Shown here one piece after another: positions 35,816 to 44,855 of a DNA stretch of 64,000 nucleotides. The position numbers were made by a program, and so were the translations under genes. A model generated the notes under the pieces. The model had not been told where the DNA came from. It did no database searches and worked only from the letters and a program-made list of their open reading frames with translations. Each line of letters starts with the position of its first letter. The first letter of the stretch is position 1. Source of the stretch: Chitinophaga arvensicola (GTDB lineage: Bacteria > Bacteroidota > Bacteroidia > Chitinophagales > Chitinophagaceae); NCBI RefSeq assembly GCF_900110835.1, contig NZ_FOJG01000002.1:124001-188000 (forward strand), written 5' to 3'.

Positions 35816-35953
35816 TTAACGGAACAGGGAAGCGCCCCAGTACCCGATCGCCAGCCATACCAGTCCCTTGATAAGGAAAAAAAGAAAGCCCCAGACGCCC
35901 AGCTTTCTGACCCACTTTATAATTTGTGCCTTTCTGTTATTTTCTGTAGACAT
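35816..35953 (-). CDS. Small membrane protein, 45 residues
   Basis: A short ORF: MSTENNRKAQ, a basic stretch IIKWVRKLGVWG, then one membrane helix (FLFFLIKGLVWLAIGYW) and GASLFR. The charge pattern (positive before the helix) and clean composition suggest a real single-span protein of the kind common in Bacteroidota genomes. It lies alone on the minus strand, diverging from the propeller gene at 36022. Function unknown. Confidence 0.55.
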   Translation of the reverse strand: MSTENNRKAQIIKWVRKLGVWGFLFFLIKGLVWLAIGYWGASLFR

Positions 35954-36021
35954 AGCAGCGCAAAATTAAGAATTTTTTGTGCAGATAAATGTATCTTAGG
36001 AAGACTAATATATTCCCACTT

Positions 36022-37260
36022 ATGAAAGCACTATTCTGGCTGGCAATCCCACTGATGACCCTGCATATTTCCCTTTCTGCGCAACAGCTTGGCCGTTCCG
36101 CCAGCAGAGCGAATTATCACGCTTCCGCAGATATACCTGATAAGCCTGCGGTAAAATGGCAGTTTAAAACCAATGGGAAAGTCATCTCTTCCCCGGTCAT
36201 AAACGGGTCCCACCTTTTTATCGGCTCCACCGACTCCTGTATGTATGCGCTGGACAGAACCACCGGTACCCAACGCTGGAAGTTCAAGACCAATGGCGCG
36301 GTAAACAGTTCCGTAGCCTGCGACAGCAGCGCGATCTATTTTCTGAGCGAAGATGGTTTCCTCTACGCCGTGGATATGAATACCGGCCAACGCCGCTGGA
36401 GCTTCAAAACAGGCGGGGAACATGCCACCGATCCATGGGACTATTTCCTCTCTTCCGCCGCTATCAATAAAGGGGTGGTATACGTAGGCAGCACCGACGG
36501 ACATATCTACGCTATCAATGCCCGCACCGGTAAGCTTCAATGGAAATTCCGCACCGGTGGCGCCGTACATGCAGCTCCCACCGTTGCAAAGGATATTATC
36601 CTGGCAGGCAGCTTCGACGGCTTCTTCTATGCCCTGAACCCCAATGGTTCCCTGCGCTGGAAATTTAATACTATCGGAGAAAGATTTTTCCCGGTGGGAG
36701 CCGTACAATTCCACGCTGTAGTAGCCGATACCTGCGTTTATTTCTGTGCCCGCGACTATAACGTATACTCTTTGGACCTCCGCACAGGAGTAGGGTTCTG
36801 GGTATACCACGAACCCGGTAGCTGGAGCTGTGTGCCCAGCCTGGCCGGCGAACGCCTCCTGGTATCTACTTCCGATTCCTACCGCGCCTTGTCTTTTGAT
36901 GCGCTCTATGGCAACCTGCAATGGAAATCACCCGTACACCTCAACGTTTTCAGCAGCATCGCTTCTACTAACGCATACGGCTATATGGGCAGCCTCGATG
37001 GTAAACTGCTGAAAATGGATCTGCGTACAGGCGAAGGCGTTACTCTTTTCCAGACAGCCGCTTCTGCAAAGGAAGAGCACCGTTTTTTTAATCCTGACAC
37101 CAAAGCGCTTTTTCCTGATCTGATGGCACGGTATAAGGACGATTATATAAAAATGTATGCCGACTTCCTGGATATGGGCAGTATTTTATCTACCCCATGG
37201 CTGGAAGAAGGCGTCCTCTATTTCGGCAGCACCGATGGCAACGTATATGCCCTTCAATAA
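36022..37260 (+). CDS. Exported PQQ-type beta-propeller repeat protein
   Basis: A 412-residue exported protein; the signal peptide ends near residue 21 (LHISLSAQQ). The rest is built of PQQ-like propeller blades with the repeating pattern LYALD..TG...W.F.T (WQFKTNGKV, RWKFKTNGAV, RWSFKTGGEH, QWKFRTGGAV, RWKFNTIGERF). The residues that bind PQQ in dehydrogenases are not evident, so it is more likely a BamB- or scaffold-like protein. The ATG at 36022 gives the better signal peptide; an in-frame ATG at 35989 lies upstream and overlaps a TATCTTAG box. A TonB receptor gene with its own promoter follows. Confidence 0.8.
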   Translation: MKALFWLAIPLMTLHISLSAQQLGRSASRANYHASADIPDKPAVKWQFKTNGKVISSPVINGSHLFIGSTDSCMYALDRTTGTQRWKFKTNGAVNSSVACDSSAIYFLSEDGFLYAVDMNTGQRRWSFKTGGEHATDPWDYFLSSAAINKGVVYVGSTDGHIYAINARTGKLQWKFRTGGAVHAAPTVAKDIILAGSFDGFFYALNPNGSLRWKFNTIGERFFPVGAVQFHAVVADTCVYFCARDYNVYSLDLRTGVGFWVYHEPGSWSCVPSLAGERLLVSTSDSYRALSFDALYGNLQWKSPVHLNVFSSIASTNAYGYMGSLDGKLLKMDLRTGEGVTLFQTAASAKEEHRFFNPDTKALFPDLMARYKDDYIKMYADFLDMGSILSTPWLEEGVLYFGSTDGNVYALQ

Positions 37261-37290
37261 CGCACTTGATTAAAAGAATGATTTAATACG

Positions 37291-37298
37291 TACTTTTG
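37291..37298 (+). promoter_or_regulatory. -7 box of the TonB receptor gene
   Basis: TACTTTTG matches TAnnTTTG exactly, 27 bp before the ATG. A CTTG at 37265-37268 is a possible but weak -33 element (spacing 22 bp). Confidence 0.55.
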
Positions 37299-37325
37299 CG
37301 CTCTTTTAGCAATGATTTTTAAAAG

Positions 37326-39230
37326 ATGCGTGTAGCAATACCGAATACCAAAATACTAGTATCCCTGCTTTTAGGCCTCAGCGGCAGTGTGGCGGCGCAG
37401 CAGCGCTCCGATACTGCCCTGGCCACCCGTCACCTCGATGAGGTGATTGTACAGGAAAATCGCCTGTCAGCGCCCGTAAAGGCGGTAAACCGTAATATCA
37501 CCATTATTACCCGCCGTCAGATAGAAGCCCTGCCGGTTACTTCTATTACAGAAGTATTGTCCTATGTACCCGGACTGGACGTGCGTCAGCGCGGCCCCGG
37601 CGGTATCCAGGCCGATATCGGGATCGATGGAGGCACCTTCGATCAAACCCTGGTACTGATCAACGGTGTAAAGGTAACAGATCCGCAAACCGGTCATAAT
37701 GTGATGAACCTGCCGGTATCCCTGCAGGACGTAGATCATATTGAAGTACTCCGTGGCGCTGCCGCCCGCATTTATGGTATCAACGCCCTCAACGGCGCCA
37801 TTAATATCGTGACCCGCAAAGCCACTGAAAGTGGCGCTTCCATCAAAGGCAGCGGAGGCAGCAGCTTCAAAAAGAATGAGAACGGCAATTTATATGCAGG
37901 CTATAACATCGGTGGTACGGGTTCCCTGGTGAGCAAATATGTGAACCAGTCTTTATCCGTAGAACGCAACCAGGGCAATGGCTACCGCTATAACACTGCC
38001 TATGATAACTATCGTGCTTTCTACCAGGCGGCCTTTAACCAGGATACCGCCCATCAGTACAATGTGATGGCCGGTTTCGTGAACAATAACTACGGCGCCA
38101 ATGGCTTCTATGCGGCCCCCGGCGACCTGAACTCTGAAGAAACCGTAAAAACCTTCCTGGCTGCAGTCAGCAATACCTCCCGCATTAACCCTCATTGGGT
38201 AATGACGCCAAGGATCAGCTACCGCTATACAAAAGACGATTACATCTACATCAAACCGGATAAATTCCGTAACCTCCACAATACACATGTACTGGATGCG
38301 GAACTGAATAATACCTTCACCACCGCTATCGGTACTTTCGGCGCCGGTGTGGAGGGCCGCTATGAGAAAATAAAGAGTTCCAACCTGGGCAACCACGACA
38401 GAACCAACCTGGGTGCCTTCGGAGAGTATAAGTCTCCCGCAGACCGCCGGTTCAACTTTTCGGTAGGTGGTTATCTCAACTATAACACCGTATATGGATG
38501 GCAGTTCTTTCCCGGTGCAGATGTGGGCTTTAATATTACCCCGGACATCAAGCTGTTTGCCAATGCAGGTACTGCGCAACGTTTGCCTACCTACACCGAT
38601 CTGTATTACAAAGGCGGTGGTATTATCGGCAATGAAAACCTGGGACCTGAAAAAGCCTCCTACGCAGAAGCAGGTATCCGGAAATTCAGTGGCAGGTTCT
38701 CTTTCTCTGCTTCCGCCTTTTACCGCCAGGTCAGCAACTTCATAGATTTTGTAAAAGATACGGCCGGTGGGGTAGATCCGACCAAAGTACCCTGGCAGCC
38801 ACAGAACTTCCAGCGGGCCGATATGACAGGATTCTCCCTCAATACCGGTTATACCACCACTTTGCATCCGGATGCTTTCTTTAACAGTTTCGGTGTAAAT
38901 GCCGGTTATAATTACCTGTCGCCTTCCTTTAAGGGAGATGCACTTTCCACAAAGATTTCCCGCTATGTGATTGAAAGCTTAAGGCATCAGTTCACCGCCA
39001 ACGTACGCACCGACCTGTTACAGCATTTCAGTGTATCTGCTGCGGCACGTTATTGTATGCGTATCAACTACAAAGACTATACGCTGGTAGATGCCCGTAT
39101 TGCGTTCAGACAGCCGCGTTACCAGATCTATGCAGATGCCAGCAACCTGCTGGATGTTACCTATGTGGAGGCGGGCGCCTCGCTCATGCCTGGCCGCTGG
39201 ATCACGCTGGGTGGTAAAGTAAACTTCTGA
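37326..39230 (+). CDS. TonB-dependent outer-membrane receptor (BtuB/CirA-size)
   Basis: A 634-residue receptor, much smaller than SusC. Signal peptide to about 24 (SGSVAAQQ), plug domain (about 35-160, TQVL-like ITEVLSYVPGLDV, VLINGVKV, IEVLRGAAARIYGINALNGAINIV), then a 22-strand-type barrel ending in PGRWITLGGKVNF. No STN or SusD partner, so it should import a small chelate such as a siderophore, heme or cobalamin; no cobalamin riboswitch fits in the 65-bp upstream gap. Flanked by a strong terminator at its 3' end. Confidence 0.9.
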   Translation: MRVAIPNTKILVSLLLGLSGSVAAQQRSDTALATRHLDEVIVQENRLSAPVKAVNRNITIITRRQIEALPVTSITEVLSYVPGLDVRQRGPGGIQADIGIDGGTFDQTLVLINGVKVTDPQTGHNVMNLPVSLQDVDHIEVLRGAAARIYGINALNGAINIVTRKATESGASIKGSGGSSFKKNENGNLYAGYNIGGTGSLVSKYVNQSLSVERNQGNGYRYNTAYDNYRAFYQAAFNQDTAHQYNVMAGFVNNNYGANGFYAAPGDLNSEETVKTFLAAVSNTSRINPHWVMTPRISYRYTKDDYIYIKPDKFRNLHNTHVLDAELNNTFTTAIGTFGAGVEGRYEKIKSSNLGNHDRTNLGAFGEYKSPADRRFNFSVGGYLNYNTVYGWQFFPGADVGFNITPDIKLFANAGTAQRLPTYTDLYYKGGGIIGNENLGPEKASYAEAGIRKFSGRFSFSASAFYRQVSNFIDFVKDTAGGVDPTKVPWQPQNFQRADMTGFSLNTGYTTTLHPDAFFNSFGVNAGYNYLSPSFKGDALSTKISRYVIESLRHQFTANVRTDLLQHFSVSAAARYCMRINYKDYTLVDARIAFRQPRYQIYADASNLLDVTYVEAGASLMPGRWITLGGKVNF

Positions 39231-39252
39231 TTTTTTTTAGGTTCCTTTTTAT

Positions 39253-39293
39253 AGCCGCTTACAGGATCATCATCCTGTAAGCGGCTTTTGTTT
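39253..39293 (+). terminator. Rho-independent terminator after the TonB receptor
   Basis: Perfect 15-bp stem AGCCGCTTACAGGAT / ATCCTGTAAGCGGCT with loop CATC, followed by TTTGTTTGTT. It begins 22 bp after the stop. The 39287-39448 stretch behind it shows no gene or further signal. Confidence 0.9.
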
Positions 39294-39448
39294 GTTGATA
39301 TAATACAGGAGATTGAGCAGATCATCAGCAGGAGTTCCGACATAGATAACAGCTATCTTATAGTGATGGGTTATATGGTGCGGAACTATATTTTAGATAG
39401 GGCTTAACTGGGGCTAAGCACATTCTTTTTCATCGCTGACTTTGCCAT

Positions 39449-39485
39449 AAAAAAGGCGCCTCCCTATACGGGAGGCACCTTTTTT
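39449..39485. terminator. Bidirectional terminator before the DUF4397 operon end
   Basis: AAAAAAGG-x-GCCTCCC / GGGAGGC-x-CCTTTTTT with loop TATAC and one mismatch. A/T tracts flank both sides, so it can stop the minus-strand operon ending at 39578 as well as plus-strand read-through. The 39486-39577 stretch between it and the operon holds nothing recognised. Confidence 0.85.
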
Positions 39486-39577
39486 GCAAAAGACCAATTG
39501 TTAAGCATCATGCCGGGTAGCCGGACCTGCAGTTGCCCGGGTGCTACCATCTATTACCACCCGCTGGCTGCGGTCTG

Positions 39578-40375
39578 CTACAACGCCGTCGCAGAGAAGA
39601 TGCCCGCACTAACCACGCCTTTGTTATCGGCCCGGATAAATACGGTATATATTTTTCCTGCGTCGAGGGTGATATTGCTCAGCGCCTGCTGGTCAATTGC
39701 TACCGGTAACGCATTTTCACCGGCACTCACAACCAGTGAAATGGTACCGGCGTTTACGCTGGTAAACGGTGCGCTGTCGTACGCCCCGCCCTGGAGATTA
39801 CTTCCGCCGGCGCTGCCGTAAGGAATGGCGGTATAAAGCACAGTTTCCGTACTATTCTGTTTTAATTTCAGTCCTACATTCCCGATGCCTTGCGCCAGGT
39901 GTACAAAACGTAGTTTGGCCTTTCCGGCGGCAGGAGCGGAGAGGTCGTCGTAGAAAAGGAGTAGGGTATCTTTGCTCGCATCATTTTTCGCAGATGCTGC
40001 AAACACAGTATGGTAGTATCCGGCAATAGGCCCGTTAGGACCGCCTGAGGCAGAATAGGTGGCGCTGTTGCCAAACTGCCGCGACGCTTTATAGGCATTG
40101 CCGTTGCCCTCCGTAAAATTGATCTGTACATTCCCGAAAGTAGTGGCGGCATAAGGAGAAGCCTTTCCCGGCAACACCGCATCGGTAGTGATTTTCTGGG
40201 TGAAGGTCCAGAACTGTATGCCTGTTGTGGCGATACGTGCATTCGCAAAACGGATATTGGCCGACAATGGGGGGCGGTCGCCGGCGCTCACATCCAGGTA
40301 ATCCGTTTTGTTGCAGGCGCTGAAAGCCAGCATGGTAAAGCTGCTCAGGAGGAAGAGGGTATTATTTTTCATCAT
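39578..40375 (-). CDS. DUF4397 lipoprotein
   Basis: A 265-residue lipoprotein: signal with lipobox FSAC (Cys about residue 20), then a beta-sandwich region matching DUF4397 (ANIRFANARI, AKLRFVHLAQGIGNVGLKLKQN, GKIYTVFIRADNKG). DUF4397 proteins are surface or periplasmic and of unknown function. It is the third gene of an operon behind the di-heme peroxidase and TonB receptor (15 bp after the receptor stop) and may help that receptor, much as SusD-type lipoproteins do; this is inference. Confidence 0.8.
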   Translation of the reverse strand: MMKNNTLFLLSSFTMLAFSACNKTDYLDVSAGDRPPLSANIRFANARIATTGIQFWTFTQKITTDAVLPGKASPYAATTFGNVQINFTEGNGNAYKASRQFGNSATYSASGGPNGPIAGYYHTVFAASAKNDASKDTLLLFYDDLSAPAAGKAKLRFVHLAQGIGNVGLKLKQNSTETVLYTAIPYGSAGGSNLQGGAYDSAPFTSVNAGTISLVVSAGENALPVAIDQQALSNITLDAGKIYTVFIRADNKGVVSAGIFSATAL

Positions 40376-40390
40376 AGCTTTTTTTAAGGA

Positions 40391-42946
40391 TTAAAAACGC
40401 GCATATAATCTCACAAATGGCTGAATACCTGCGCTGCCATTCTGAATACCTACTACGGATGGATTCCGCAGCCCGGCAATCGCAGCATCTGTATAATCAC
40501 CCAGTACGTTGAAGGCGTTGTTGACACCTGCGGTTACCTGTACTGCTTTACTGATATGATATCCCACGGAAAAATCTGTTACCCAGATAGGTTTCAGCTC
40601 CTGGAAGTAATAATCCGGCCTCGGGAAGTTGGCGTTGAGCGCGGAGGCGGTGGTGACCGAACCGAAGTAAATAGTGCGGGCCAGGAAAGTAAACCGGGGG
40701 GTGTTCAGGATCGCCTGTAATGTGATTTTCTGCTGTGGTATATTGGTGGTGACCCTTGCTTTTTCTGATTCACTGAAGATGACATACCGGTATTGTTCCA
40801 GTCCTTTGGGCGTATTTACAGACGTTACCTCGTTCTTTACGAAGTTGCCTCCTGCCAGCAGTTGCAGGCTGTTGCGATGTAAAGGAATGCGGTAGCTGCC
40901 GGTAAATTCTATCCCCCTGGTCCGTGTACTGAAGGCGTTGTAAAAGAATTTCGCCTGCGTGGTACCTGTTTGCAGTAGCAGAGCCCGTACATCTGCCGGC
41001 AGATTGGGATCTGTGGCAGAGAAGTTACCGGTATTGCCAACCCGGTTTTTGATATCTACCTGGTACGCATCTACGCTGATTTCTACATTCCTGGCAGGCT
41101 GGGAGGTGATCCCTGCGGTATATCCCGTGCTTTTTTCCGGGGTGAGGGAAGGGATGCCCAGTGCCCTGGTAGCGGCATTTTTATTGGAAGCGGTTACCTG
41201 GTCGATGGCGCGTCCCTGCTGGAAGCTGGTAGATGTTTCCGTATAGTAGAATTGTGCCAGATCCGGCGCCCGGAAGCCGCTGTTGGCAGATCCACGGATG
41301 GCGAGCCAGGGGGCAAAGCTATAGCGGGTGGCTATTTTACCGGTGGTAACATTACCGAAGTCGGAGAAGTTTTCCGCCCGCAGGGCGCCTGATACCAGCC
41401 ATTTTTCAGTGACGTTCAGTTCAAGATCGAGGTAGCCGGCTACGATAGCGCGACTTACATTCACTTCATTAGACGGGCGGAAACCTGCGTGGATCTGAGA
41501 TCCGGGGGAAAGTCCGTTCAGTGCCAGCAGTCCGCCATCTGCCAGGTAAGGTACGCCGTTTACGGAGGTGTCTACCCGGTAAATGGGGCGCAGATCTGCT
41601 TTGCTGTAAGAGGCTTCTTCACCGGCAATGATCTGGTAGGTTTCGGTGCGGTACTGTGCACCGAAGGCTACGTTCAGGCCATGGAGTACGCGCTCAAAGT
41701 ACCGGCTGATATCGAGGCTGGCCGTGTTTTGTGAAGCATTGTATTTACCGGCGTCGAAGGTAGTGGGGCTTTTTAATCCCAGGCTGGCATTCAGCGAATT
41801 GCTGATGACATTGCCGAAATCATTTTTACCATATACGTTGGAGATATCCAGTTTCCATTCACCCGCACGGGCTTTCAGTCCGATGGCAATGGATTTGTCG
41901 GTGATACTGTTGTCCATGGCTGGCAGGAAACCGTCGGGATATAGCCCGGTGTTGTTGCGTTCTGTCCAGCCGGGCAGGCGGTATACGGCGGTGAATTGGG
42001 AGTTACGGTGACTGATACCACCGAAGGCATACACTTCTGCATGTTCACTAACTGGAACGGCTGTATTAAAAAATAGCAGGGCATCTTTAGCTTTGTTGGA
42101 ACCTCCGCCACGTTGATCAAAGAAGTGCCTGTCTATGCCCCGGCTTTTCAGAATCGCATCGTCTATTTCCTTTGTATAGATGTTATCGTAGCCCCGGGTA
42201 TTGGCGCCGCCGCCGTAGATTGGTCCGTTGTATAAACCGGCGTCATCGCGGCCGGGTTGCAGGGAAATGCCCTGCGTGGCAAATTCGGCGGTGGCATTCA
42301 GATAACCGCCCCGGTCGCCGATTTTAATACCGTAATTGATATTGGTGCGGGTGCTGGCGCCATCACCCCGGCGGCGTATACTTCCCGTGCTGCTGATAAT
42401 CACGTCGTCGGTTTGTTTCTTGAGTACGATGTTGATTACACCGGCAATGGCATCGGAGCCATATTGTGCAGCGGCGCCATCCCGGAGTATTTCAATGCGC
42501 TCTATGGCGCCGGCGGGAATGGAGTTGAGATCATAACCGGTGGCGCCGTTGCCTAGTCCGCCCCAGTTGACATTGGAGCTTTTATGCCGGCGTTTTCCGT
42601 TTACCAGTACCAGCAACTGATCCACGCCGAGTCCTTTCAGCTGGGCAAGACTCAGGGCGGATCCTGCATCGCCGGCATTGGTACCATTCACCGAGTGAAA
42701 GGAGGGCGATACATATTGCAGCAGCTGGGTGATACTGGTTTGGGGTGCTGCTTCCTGCAGCGATTTAATATCGATGATATCTACCGGTACCGGCGAGTTC
42801 AGTTTGGTGCGGTTGGCGCTGCGGCTACCTACGATCTGTACTTCGCCGAGTTGTTTGGTAGTATCCGTCAGATGCTTATCCTGCGCCGTGATGGTGGCGG
42901 AAAGCAGCAACAGTGGAGAGAGGACCGGCAGTATAATTTTTTTCAT
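40391..42946 (-). CDS. TonB-dependent outer-membrane receptor
   Basis: An 851-residue receptor without STN or carboxypeptidase-like domains: signal peptide to about 21, plug (about 30-165, LLQYVSPSFHSVNG, VLVNGKRRHKSS, IEILRDGAAAQYGSDAIAGV), barrel to the C-terminus (QPFVRLYARF). The RDGAAAQYGSDAIAGV block is typical of iron-complex receptors. It lies 20 bp after the di-heme peroxidase stop and 15 bp before the DUF4397 gene, so the three are one operon, suggesting uptake of iron or another redox metal complex. Confidence 0.92.
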   Translation of the reverse strand: MKKIILPVLSPLLLLSATITAQDKHLTDTTKQLGEVQIVGSRSANRTKLNSPVPVDIIDIKSLQEAAPQTSITQLLQYVSPSFHSVNGTNAGDAGSALSLAQLKGLGVDQLLVLVNGKRRHKSSNVNWGGLGNGATGYDLNSIPAGAIERIEILRDGAAAQYGSDAIAGVINIVLKKQTDDVIISSTGSIRRRGDGASTRTNINYGIKIGDRGGYLNATAEFATQGISLQPGRDDAGLYNGPIYGGGANTRGYDNIYTKEIDDAILKSRGIDRHFFDQRGGGSNKAKDALLFFNTAVPVSEHAEVYAFGGISHRNSQFTAVYRLPGWTERNNTGLYPDGFLPAMDNSITDKSIAIGLKARAGEWKLDISNVYGKNDFGNVISNSLNASLGLKSPTTFDAGKYNASQNTASLDISRYFERVLHGLNVAFGAQYRTETYQIIAGEEASYSKADLRPIYRVDTSVNGVPYLADGGLLALNGLSPGSQIHAGFRPSNEVNVSRAIVAGYLDLELNVTEKWLVSGALRAENFSDFGNVTTGKIATRYSFAPWLAIRGSANSGFRAPDLAQFYYTETSTSFQQGRAIDQVTASNKNAATRALGIPSLTPEKSTGYTAGITSQPARNVEISVDAYQVDIKNRVGNTGNFSATDPNLPADVRALLLQTGTTQAKFFYNAFSTRTRGIEFTGSYRIPLHRNSLQLLAGGNFVKNEVTSVNTPKGLEQYRYVIFSESEKARVTTNIPQQKITLQAILNTPRFTFLARTIYFGSVTTASALNANFPRPDYYFQELKPIWVTDFSVGYHISKAVQVTAGVNNAFNVLGDYTDAAIAGLRNPSVVGIQNGSAGIQPFVRLYARF

Positions 42947-42966
42947 GCCCTTGGTTGATTTTATGG

Positions 42967-43932
42967 TTAATGATGTACTACTTTGAATCGGTCATCTGTG
43001 AGCGCTACCAGGAAGGTTTCAAGGTCTTCCATTTCTTCTTTGCTGAGGTTCAGGGGTTTATTCAGCGACAGATCCCGGTTAATACCGTCGTGTACAATGG
43101 TGTTAGGTTCATTGTAGTACGCGATGACTTCTTTTAATGTTTTGAACATACCGTTATGCATATACGGAGCGGTGACGGCCACGTTGCGCAGACTGGGTAC
43201 TTTGAAAAAGCCTCTGTGGGAGCTGTCTTTCGTGGCATCAAACCGGCCTGCATCGGTCAGGGTAATCCCGTTAAACAGACCGATGTTCTTGAAGCGGTCG
43301 GCGGTAAAGTCTTCTCCCGAATGACAGTTATTACAATTGGCCTTACCGATAAACAGGAGGCGGCCACGTATAGCCGGCGCCGTGAGCGCGCTGTCATCGC
43401 CGGCAATGTAGCGGTCGTACGGGCTGTTGGCCGTTTCCAGCGTGCGTTCATAAGCAGCGATTGCCTGCAGCAGATTTTTGCTGTTGGGCGCACTGTTGAA
43501 TAACTGCTGAAAATATAAACGATAGCTTTCATTGTCGTTCAGCCGCTGTACGGCTTCTTCAATAGGCAGTCCCATTTCATCGGGGTTGATGATCGGTTGC
43601 AGCGCCTGTTCCTCGAGGGTGGCGGCGCGTCCATCCCAGAAGAAATTGGGCCGGCCGGAAAGATTGGTGATGCCGGGTGTATTTCTTTTGGTGGGTGTAT
43701 GATGAATACCACGGCTGAAAGCCACGGTATCGGCAAATCCAAATTGAGGAATATGACAGGATGCGCAACTGATGCTGCGGTCTTTCGACAACAACGGATC
43801 AAAGAACAACTTCTCTCCGAGTTGCGCCCTGGTGGGGGGATCGCCCAGTTTTGCGCTGGTATTGAATCCTGCCACAATGGTGAAGGCACATAGCACACCC
43901 AGTAAAATGAATATCATTTTTCTCAGCTTCAT
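42967..43932 (-). CDS. Di-heme cytochrome-c peroxidase family protein
   Basis: A 321-residue periplasmic protein with a signal peptide (to about 25) and two c-type heme sites, C56-A-S-C59-H60 and C200-N-N-C203-H204, as in CcpA/MauG-type peroxidases that reduce H2O2 with electrons from cytochrome c. The conserved WDGRA block (about 99-103) is present. It heads the operon with the TonB receptor and DUF4397 lipoprotein; the family is often found with metal-uptake genes in Bacteroidota. The ATG at 43932 gives a proper signal; an in-frame upstream start at 43956 is less likely. Confidence 0.92.
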   Translation of the reverse strand: MKLRKMIFILLGVLCAFTIVAGFNTSAKLGDPPTRAQLGEKLFFDPLLSKDRSISCASCHIPQFGFADTVAFSRGIHHTPTKRNTPGITNLSGRPNFFWDGRAATLEEQALQPIINPDEMGLPIEEAVQRLNDNESYRLYFQQLFNSAPNSKNLLQAIAAYERTLETANSPYDRYIAGDDSALTAPAIRGRLLFIGKANCNNCHSGEDFTADRFKNIGLFNGITLTDAGRFDATKDSSHRGFFKVPSLRNVAVTAPYMHNGMFKTLKEVIAYYNEPNTIVHDGINRDLSLNKPLNLSKEEMEDLETFLVALTDDRFKVVHH

Positions 43933-44057
43933 GGTGGTAAAAATTAGGAAGGACATAGTATGCCCTGGAGCAACATGGGGGTTGCAAAAAAAATATTTGG
44001 TTGAACTAAAGTGTTGTGTCGCTGTAAGGAGGCTGTAAAAAAGAAATGGTTATTGGC

Positions 44058-44100
44058 ATTCCCGGGAGGATGGGCGGGAGTGCCCGTCCTCCCCAGGAAT
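44058..44100 (-). terminator. Terminator after the TlpA-YceI operon
   Basis: 12-bp inner stem GGGAGGATGGGC / GCCCGTCCTCCC with one G-T pair and loop GGGAGT, extended by outer ATTCC / GGAAT arms. Read on the minus strand it lies 32 bp after the YceI stop; a T-run follows only about 13 bases later. Confidence 0.6.
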
Positions 44101-44131
44101 TATATAATGGGGTAGTGAAAACACGAATGAG

Positions 44132-44776
44132 TTATTTGGCAGCAGCTACCAATGTTACATCCAGGTCAAAGTCATCGTAGATGGCTTTGTCGCCGATGCC
44201 CTCAAAGAAGCTCTTGGAACCGTATTTAATATTGTATTTGGTACGATCCACTTTGATGGCTGCCTTCGCAGTGAGCTTATTGCCGGCTACCGTTACGGTG
44301 GCTGGGAAAGTAACAGGGTTGGTGATACCTTTAATAGTTAAGTTACCGGTTACGTCGTAGTTACCGCCGCCTTTGGAAACAACGCTGGTAGTAACAAAGT
44401 TGGCAGAAGGAAATTTCTCTACAGAGAAGAAATCCTCGCTTTTCAGGTGACCCAGTAATTTTGCGTTGCCACCGGCATCTTTAATATCGGTAACGGCAAT
44501 GGTACGGGTATCGAGTGAAAAACTGCCACCTTTCAACACGTTATTGTCTACATCCAGTTTGCCATCGGCAATGTTGATGGTGCCTTCGTGTTGTCCGGTT
44601 ACTTTTTTACCGGTCCAGTTTAATTTGCTCTCTTTACTGTCTACCTGGAAAACGGTTGCTTTCCGGGCGGTAGCGGCTTTGGTTGGTTTTTCTCCTTTGT
44701 TGACAGTAGCAGGTGTAGTGAAAGACATCAGGAAGATAGATCCTCCAATAAAGAACAGTGATGCTAATCGTTGCAT
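44132..44776 (-). CDS. YceI-family periplasmic protein
   Basis: A 214-residue exported protein (signal to about 24) with the YceI lipocalin-like barrel at about 45-212: QVDSKESKLNWTGKK, GTINIADGKLDVDNN, FPSANFVTTS, NLTIKGITNPVTFPATV, KYGSKSFFEGIGDKAIYDDF. YceI proteins bind isoprenoid chains such as ubiquinone-type lipids and are stress- or respiration-linked. It follows the TlpA-like gene by 79 bp in the same direction. Confidence 0.92.
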   Translation of the reverse strand: MQRLASLFFIGGSIFLMSFTTPATVNKGEKPTKAATARKATVFQVDSKESKLNWTGKKVTGQHEGTINIADGKLDVDNNVLKGGSFSLDTRTIAVTDIKDAGGNAKLLGHLKSEDFFSVEKFPSANFVTTSVVSKGGGNYDVTGNLTIKGITNPVTFPATVTVAGNKLTAKAAIKVDRTKYNIKYGSKSFFEGIGDKAIYDDFDLDVTLVAAAK

Positions 44777-44855
44777 ATGTGTGTGTTTAAATTTGGTGCA
44801 ATTTAAGGGTGACGGGCGGATTAGCGTTTACGAGATCCGGAAATTAATGTTAAAA

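Noticed and set aside
36031..36921. 296-codon open frame on the minus strand
   Set aside because: Antisense to the PQQ-type propeller gene, whose repeats are unmistakable; shadow.
37261..37325. Cobalamin riboswitch before the small TonB receptor
   Set aside because: The gap is only 65 bp and is filled by a promoter; a riboswitch of this class needs about 200 bases.
37953..38867. 304-codon open frame on the minus strand
   Set aside because: Antisense to the TonB receptor barrel; shadow frame.
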